Positions 6,811-9,725 of a stretch of DNA of 9,725 bases are shown here, piece after piece (position 1 is the first letter of the stretch; each line of letters opens with the position of its first letter). Position numbers and translations under genes: made by a program. The DNA comes from Pseudomonadota bacterium (GTDB lineage: Bacteria > Pseudomonadota > Gammaproteobacteria > Steroidobacterales > Steroidobacteraceae). The stretch spans positions 1-9,725 of the forward strand of contig QGVD01000100.1 of NCBI GenBank assembly GCA_003242685.1, written 5' to 3'. Below the pieces are notes generated by a model that saw nothing but the letters and a program-made list of their open reading frames with translations, ran no database searches and was not told the origin of the DNA.

Positions 6811-6904
6811 CTTGTAGGCCTCGCGCAACACGAAGCGTTCCCGCGAAGCGCCACTTTCCCCGCACGGCGTTCGGCGGGATACTCCTTCGTCACCACCCGG
6901 CAAC

Positions 6905-6920
6905 AACCGCGCTCGCGGTT
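6905..6920 (+). promoter_or_regulatory. Short GC-rich hairpin just upstream of the receptor ribosome-binding site
   Basis: AACCGCG (6905-6911) and CGCGGTT (6914-6920) are perfectly complementary around a two-base centre, giving in RNA a stem of about six pairs with a GCTC loop. Only one further T follows, so as an intrinsic terminator for the preceding dehydrogenase it is weak. It ends nine bases before the GGAG (6930-6933) of the receptor gene. A 5'-leader structure affecting receptor translation is the alternative. The rest of the 131-base gap (6811-6941) shows no clear promoter. Confidence 0.35.
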
Positions 6921-6941
6921 TGGGACAAAGGAGTGTCCGGC

Positions 6942-9332
6942 ATGATCGCTCGTCATTCGTCGATCCTCCTTGGCATCGGTGCGGTGGCCCTGCCCTCGCT
7001 CGCGCTCTCTCAGGAGCAGCAACAGCAGTCGAGCGCCGGCCGCGACAGAGCCATCCAGGAAATCATCGTCACCGCGCAGAAGCGCGAGGCCACGCTGCAG
7101 GACGTCCCGTTCTCGGTCGCCGCGATGACCGAGGACAACATCCGCGCGACGGGCTCCGAGGACATCGTCGATCTCGCGCGCAACGTCGCGGGTCTCACCA
7201 TCACCGATCTCGGACCGGGCCAGAGCCAGGTCGCGATACGCGGCATCAGCGCCGGACAGGTGGTGCGCGATCAGCCGGGCGTCAAGGAACAGGTGGGCGT
7301 CTATCTCGACGAGTCGCCGATCTCCATCGCGCTCTTCACGCCCGACCTCGAGCTCTTCGATCTGCAGCGCTTCGAAGTGCTGCGCGGCCCTCAGGGCACG
7401 CTGTTCGGCGCCGGCTCGCTCGCGGGCACGTTGCGATACATCACGACTCCGCCGCGACTCGGCGCTTTCGAAGGCGTCGCCGAGCTCTCGCTGCACGATG
7501 GCAGCGATTCGGATTTCGGCGGCGCCGTGCGCGGTGCGGTGAATCTGCCGCTCGGCGACTCCGCGGCGCTGCGCGTGGTCGGTTATTACAACGAGCTCGC
7601 CGGATTCATCGACGCCACGCAGCCGGGAGGCTCGGTGAAGGAGAACGTCGACGGCGGCGAGAAGAAGGGCGGGCGCATCGCCTTTCTCTATCAGCCGAAC
7701 GAGAGCTTCTCCATCATGCCGCGCATCGTGTACCAGAAGCTCGACACGGACGGCTTCCCGCGCATCGAGATCTACAACATCCTCGGCAACCCGTTCACGA
7801 CGACGGAGCCGCCGGTCACGCTCCGCAGGCGCGGTCAGTTCACGCAGCTCGAAGAAGGCCTCGAGGACGACTTCACGCTCGCGGACCTCACGATCACGTA
7901 CGACTTCCCCTGGGCTACGCTCACGGCCGTGAGCTCCTACACCGATCGCGACGTGGTGGTGACGCGCGACGCCACCTCGCTGACGGGCAGCATCGGCGTG
8001 ACGGCGTTCGACGCGCCGTCGGAGCTGGTGAGGATCGACTCCCCGCTGATCGATACCACCGACCTGCAGGCCTTCAGCCAGGAAGTGCGGCTGGCGTCGC
8101 CTCCGGGAGGTGTGGGCAGCCTGGAGTGGGTCGTCGGCGCGTTCTATCAGGACGTGGATCGCGAGTACGGTCAGTCCCTGCCGACGATCGGCTGGGACGC
8201 CGCGTTCGGCATCGACAACACGCAGCTCAACGCGCCGCGCGACAATCCGTTCTTCTCGAATCTCGTCTACGATTTCCAGCAGATCGCGCTCTTCGGCGAG
8301 GCGACGTACCGGTTCAACGAGCAGTGGAGCCTCACGGCGGGAATACGCTGGTACGACTTCGAGGAGGAACGCATCCTCAACTTCGGCGGTGCGTTCGCGA
8401 CCGTGACGGTCGACGAGCCCGGCAAGGTGAGCTCGGACGGTGTCTCCCCGCGCGTGATCCTCACGTACGACATGTCGGAGGACGTGAGCTTCCACGCGCA
8501 GGTCGCGCGCGGCTTTCGCCTGGGCGGCATCAACGATCCTCTCAACGCTCCGCTCTGCACGCCGGAGGACCTCGCGATCTACGGCAGCATCTTCTCCACG
8601 GCCTGGGAAGACGAGACGGCGCTCAATTACGAGATCGGCACGAAGATGCAGCTCGCGGACGGGCGCGTGCTCTTCAACGCGGCCGCCTTCTACTCCGACA
8701 TCGAGGATCTGCAGGCGAACGTGAACGCCGGGAGCTGCTCCTCGCGCATCGTGGTGAACGTGCCCGAGGCGCATGCCATGGGCGTCGAGGTCGAGCTCTT
8801 CGCGCGGCCGAACGAGCACTGGGACTTCGGCCTCGCCGCCACCTGGCTCGAAGCCGAGATCGATACGTCGGTTACGGGTGGCGGCACCGAGCCACTCGCA
8901 GGCATCCGCAAGGGTAATCGTCTGCCCACGTCGCCTGAGTTCCAGGCAGCGGCGAGCGTCACGTACATGTGGCCGTGGTCCGCAGGGCTCGACGGCTTCG
9001 CCACCCTCACCGTGCAGCACGTCGGCTCGTCGTACACACAGCTCGAGGACCAGGAGCCGGGCTTCGGTACCGTGGGACCCGACAGCTTCATCCCCTTCGG
9101 CAATCCGACGATCGACGGCTTCACGTTCGATCCCAAGCTGCCGGACTACCAGATCGGGAACTTCCGCATCGGCGTGCGGGCGGACGAGTGGGAAGCCGCC
9201 GCGTTCGTCAACAATCTGTGGGACGAGCGTGCATTCCTCGCGCTCGACTATGAGCGCGGCAAGCGTGCGCGCGTGGGATATCTCACGAACCAGCCGCGCA
9301 CCTACGGCGTGATGCTGCGTCGGAGCTTCTAG
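6942..9332 (+). CDS. TonB-dependent outer-membrane receptor
   Basis: A 796-residue outer-membrane active transporter driven by the TonB-ExbB-ExbD complex. A Sec signal peptide (SSILLGIGAVALPSLALS) probably ends near residue 23. A TonB box EIIVTAQ (40-46) follows a Gln-rich spacer. The plug domain (about 50-170) includes QDVPFSVAAM, a VAIRGIS segment and VLRGPQGTLFG. The remainder is the beta-barrel, ending in MLRRSF with the terminal Phe expected for barrel assembly. Cys539 and Cys599 may form a surface-loop disulphide. There is no N-terminal STN signalling domain, so it should not control a FecR/sigma pair. Among start options, ATG 6942 has GGAG eight bases upstream; a GTG at 6933 overlaps that site. 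The next gene starts 36 bases later and may share the transcript. This receptor type is common in catabolic proteobacteria for substrates other than iron, but the ligand cannot be read from sequence. Confidence 0.93.
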   Translation: MIARHSSILLGIGAVALPSLALSQEQQQQSSAGRDRAIQEIIVTAQKREATLQDVPFSVAAMTEDNIRATGSEDIVDLARNVAGLTITDLGPGQSQVAIRGISAGQVVRDQPGVKEQVGVYLDESPISIALFTPDLELFDLQRFEVLRGPQGTLFGAGSLAGTLRYITTPPRLGAFEGVAELSLHDGSDSDFGGAVRGAVNLPLGDSAALRVVGYYNELAGFIDATQPGGSVKENVDGGEKKGGRIAFLYQPNESFSIMPRIVYQKLDTDGFPRIEIYNILGNPFTTTEPPVTLRRRGQFTQLEEGLEDDFTLADLTITYDFPWATLTAVSSYTDRDVVVTRDATSLTGSIGVTAFDAPSELVRIDSPLIDTTDLQAFSQEVRLASPPGGVGSLEWVVGAFYQDVDREYGQSLPTIGWDAAFGIDNTQLNAPRDNPFFSNLVYDFQQIALFGEATYRFNEQWSLTAGIRWYDFEEERILNFGGAFATVTVDEPGKVSSDGVSPRVILTYDMSEDVSFHAQVARGFRLGGINDPLNAPLCTPEDLAIYGSIFSTAWEDETALNYEIGTKMQLADGRVLFNAAAFYSDIEDLQANVNAGSCSSRIVVNVPEAHAMGVEVELFARPNEHWDFGLAATWLEAEIDTSVTGGGTEPLAGIRKGNRLPTSPEFQAAASVTYMWPWSAGLDGFATLTVQHVGSSYTQLEDQEPGFGTVGPDSFIPFGNPTIDGFTFDPKLPDYQIGNFRIGVRADEWEAAAFVNNLWDERAFLALDYERGKRARVGYLTNQPRTYGVMLRRSF

Positions 9333-9350
9333 GTCTCGTGAGTCGCTCGA

Positions 9351-9358
9351 GGGAGGGG
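9351..9358 (+). promoter_or_regulatory. Ribosome-binding site deciding the GTG start of the Tat oxidoreductase
   Basis: GGGAGGGG lies ten bases before the GTG at 9369, in the 36-base gap after the receptor stop. It favours GTG 9369 over the in-frame ATG at 9429, which has no comparable site and would remove the twin-arginine motif. It lies just outside the long inverted repeat that contains the start codon. Confidence 0.55.
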
Positions 9359-9366
9359 CGTCAGGA

Positions 9367-9424
9367 CGGTGAGTGAGCCGCGGTCATCGGATTCGAACGA
9401 AGAACGGCCGCGGCTCACTCGCCG
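9367..9424 (+). repeat. 19-bp inverted repeat covering the GTG start codon
   Basis: Arms 9367-9385 and 9406-9424 pair over 19 positions. The central 13 (GAGTGAGCCGCGG at 9371-9383 with its exact complement at 9408-9420) are perfect. Two U-G wobbles (9370/9421 and 9384/9407) and four further Watson-Crick pairs extend the stem in RNA. The loop is 20 bases and contains TTCGAA. The stem includes the start codon at 9369-9371, and its 3' arm ends inside the twin-arginine codons. With no T-tract it is not a standard terminator for the receptor gene. A structure controlling translation of the downstream gene is plausible but unproven. Confidence 0.7.
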
Positions 9425-9725
9425 CGAGATGCTGGGCCTCGCGACGCAGACGCTTGCCGCGGCCTCGCTCGGAGGAGTCTCGATGGCGCAGACCGATGCG
9501 GCGCCCGCACGCCGCGTGACCGAAGGAGACGAGAGCCGGGACGTCATCGTCGTGGGCGCCGGGGTCTTCGGCGCGTGGACGGCGTGGCATCTGCAGCGCA
9601 AGGGCAGGCGGGGGCTGCTGCTCGCTGCGTGGGAGCCGGCGCACTCGCCCCCCTCCTCCGGGGGCACGGCCCGCCTGCAGCGTCCGGCATACGGCCCCGA
9701 CGCGAACATCCGCGCGATAGGCTGG
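9369..9725 (+). CDS. Tat-exported FAD-dependent oxidoreductase, DAO family (partial, 3' end cut)
   Basis: The first 119 codons of a flavin oxidoreductase, open to the window edge. A twin-arginine signal peptide has LTRREMLGLA with Arg18 and Arg19, followed by an Ala/Leu-rich core and a SMAQ end near residue 41. The mature protein begins an FAD-binding Rossmann fold: DVIVVGAGVFGAWTAWHL (58-75) holds GxGxxG at 63-68, and SSGGTARL (96-103) corresponds to the ASSGG-x-SR-type segment of sarcosine oxidase-like DAO proteins. Such enzymes oxidise secondary amines or amino acids with O2 to give hydrogen peroxide; the Tat signal implies periplasmic action after folding with FAD. The start is GTG 9369, with GGGAGGGG at 9351-9358. 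Position 86 is Ala where the acidic ribose-binding residue is expected, and residues 82-119 fit the family poorly, perhaps from base errors near a sequence end. It lies 36 bases after the receptor gene. Confidence 0.72.
   Translation, partial: MSEPRSSDSNEERPRLTRREMLGLATQTLAAASLGGVSMAQTDAAPARRVTEGDESRDVIVVGAGVFGAWTAWHLQRKGRRGLLLAAWEPAHSPPSSGGTARLQRPAYGPDANIRAIGW

Noticed and set aside
6807..9020. A 737-codon open frame antisense to the TonB-dependent receptor
   Set aside because: It has no recognisable domain and is rich in Arg, Asp and Glu. The sense strand has a signal peptide, TonB box, plug and terminal Phe, so the antisense frame is a compositional shadow.
9429..9725. ATG at 9429 as the start of the FAD oxidoreductase
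   Set aside because: It would place the gene after the hairpin, but it has only a weak upstream purine match and discards the two arginines that make a coherent Tat signal peptide.

Overview
The window is GC-rich DNA from a Gram-negative bacterium. A TonB-dependent outer-membrane receptor, a twin-arginine signal peptide, codon use strongly biased to G/C in third positions, and proteobacterial-type metabolic genes support this. A gammaproteobacterium or a related high-GC proteobacterium fits best, but no ribosomal or other taxonomic marker is present, so this is inference. No tRNA, rRNA, CRISPR array, insertion sequence or phage gene was seen. Both edges look like arbitrary or contig ends: the left edge lies in an unassigned 156-base leader and the right edge cuts a gene.

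Layout, left to right. (1) 157-1656: CoA-acylating methylmalonate-semialdehyde dehydrogenase (mmsA), the last enzyme of valine breakdown. (2) 1756-2730: a zinc-free quinone oxidoreductase of the medium-chain dehydrogenase superfamily. (3) 2944-4989: a soluble hybrid histidine kinase, PAS-PAS-HisKA-HATPase-REC. (4) 5084-5557, minus strand: an Lrp/AsnC-family regulator, convergent with the kinase. (5) 5558-5745: an AT-rich divergent control region with repeated TGAAAC elements. (6) 5746-6810: a leucine/phenylalanine/valine dehydrogenase. (7) 6942-9332: a TonB-dependent receptor. (8) 9369-9725, cut by the window edge: a FAD-dependent DAO-family oxidoreductase with a Tat signal peptide.

The clearest shared theme is branched-chain amino acid use. 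The amino acid dehydrogenase deaminates Leu/Val/Ile to 2-oxo acids. The divergent Lrp-type protein is the obvious candidate for its amino-acid-responsive regulator. MmsA closes the valine branch by making propionyl-CoA. The hybrid kinase and the quinone reductase have no demonstrable link to that pathway. The receptor and the Tat oxidoreductase are only 36 bases apart and probably form a second unit that imports a compound and oxidises an amine or amino acid in the periplasm.

No clearly new multi-gene system was found. The most unusual structure is a 19-base-pair inverted repeat at 9367-9424. It would bury the GTG start codon and end within the twin-arginine codons of the last gene. Next most interesting are the repeated operator-like elements and an unexplained strong ribosome-binding site between the regulator and the amino acid dehydrogenase.
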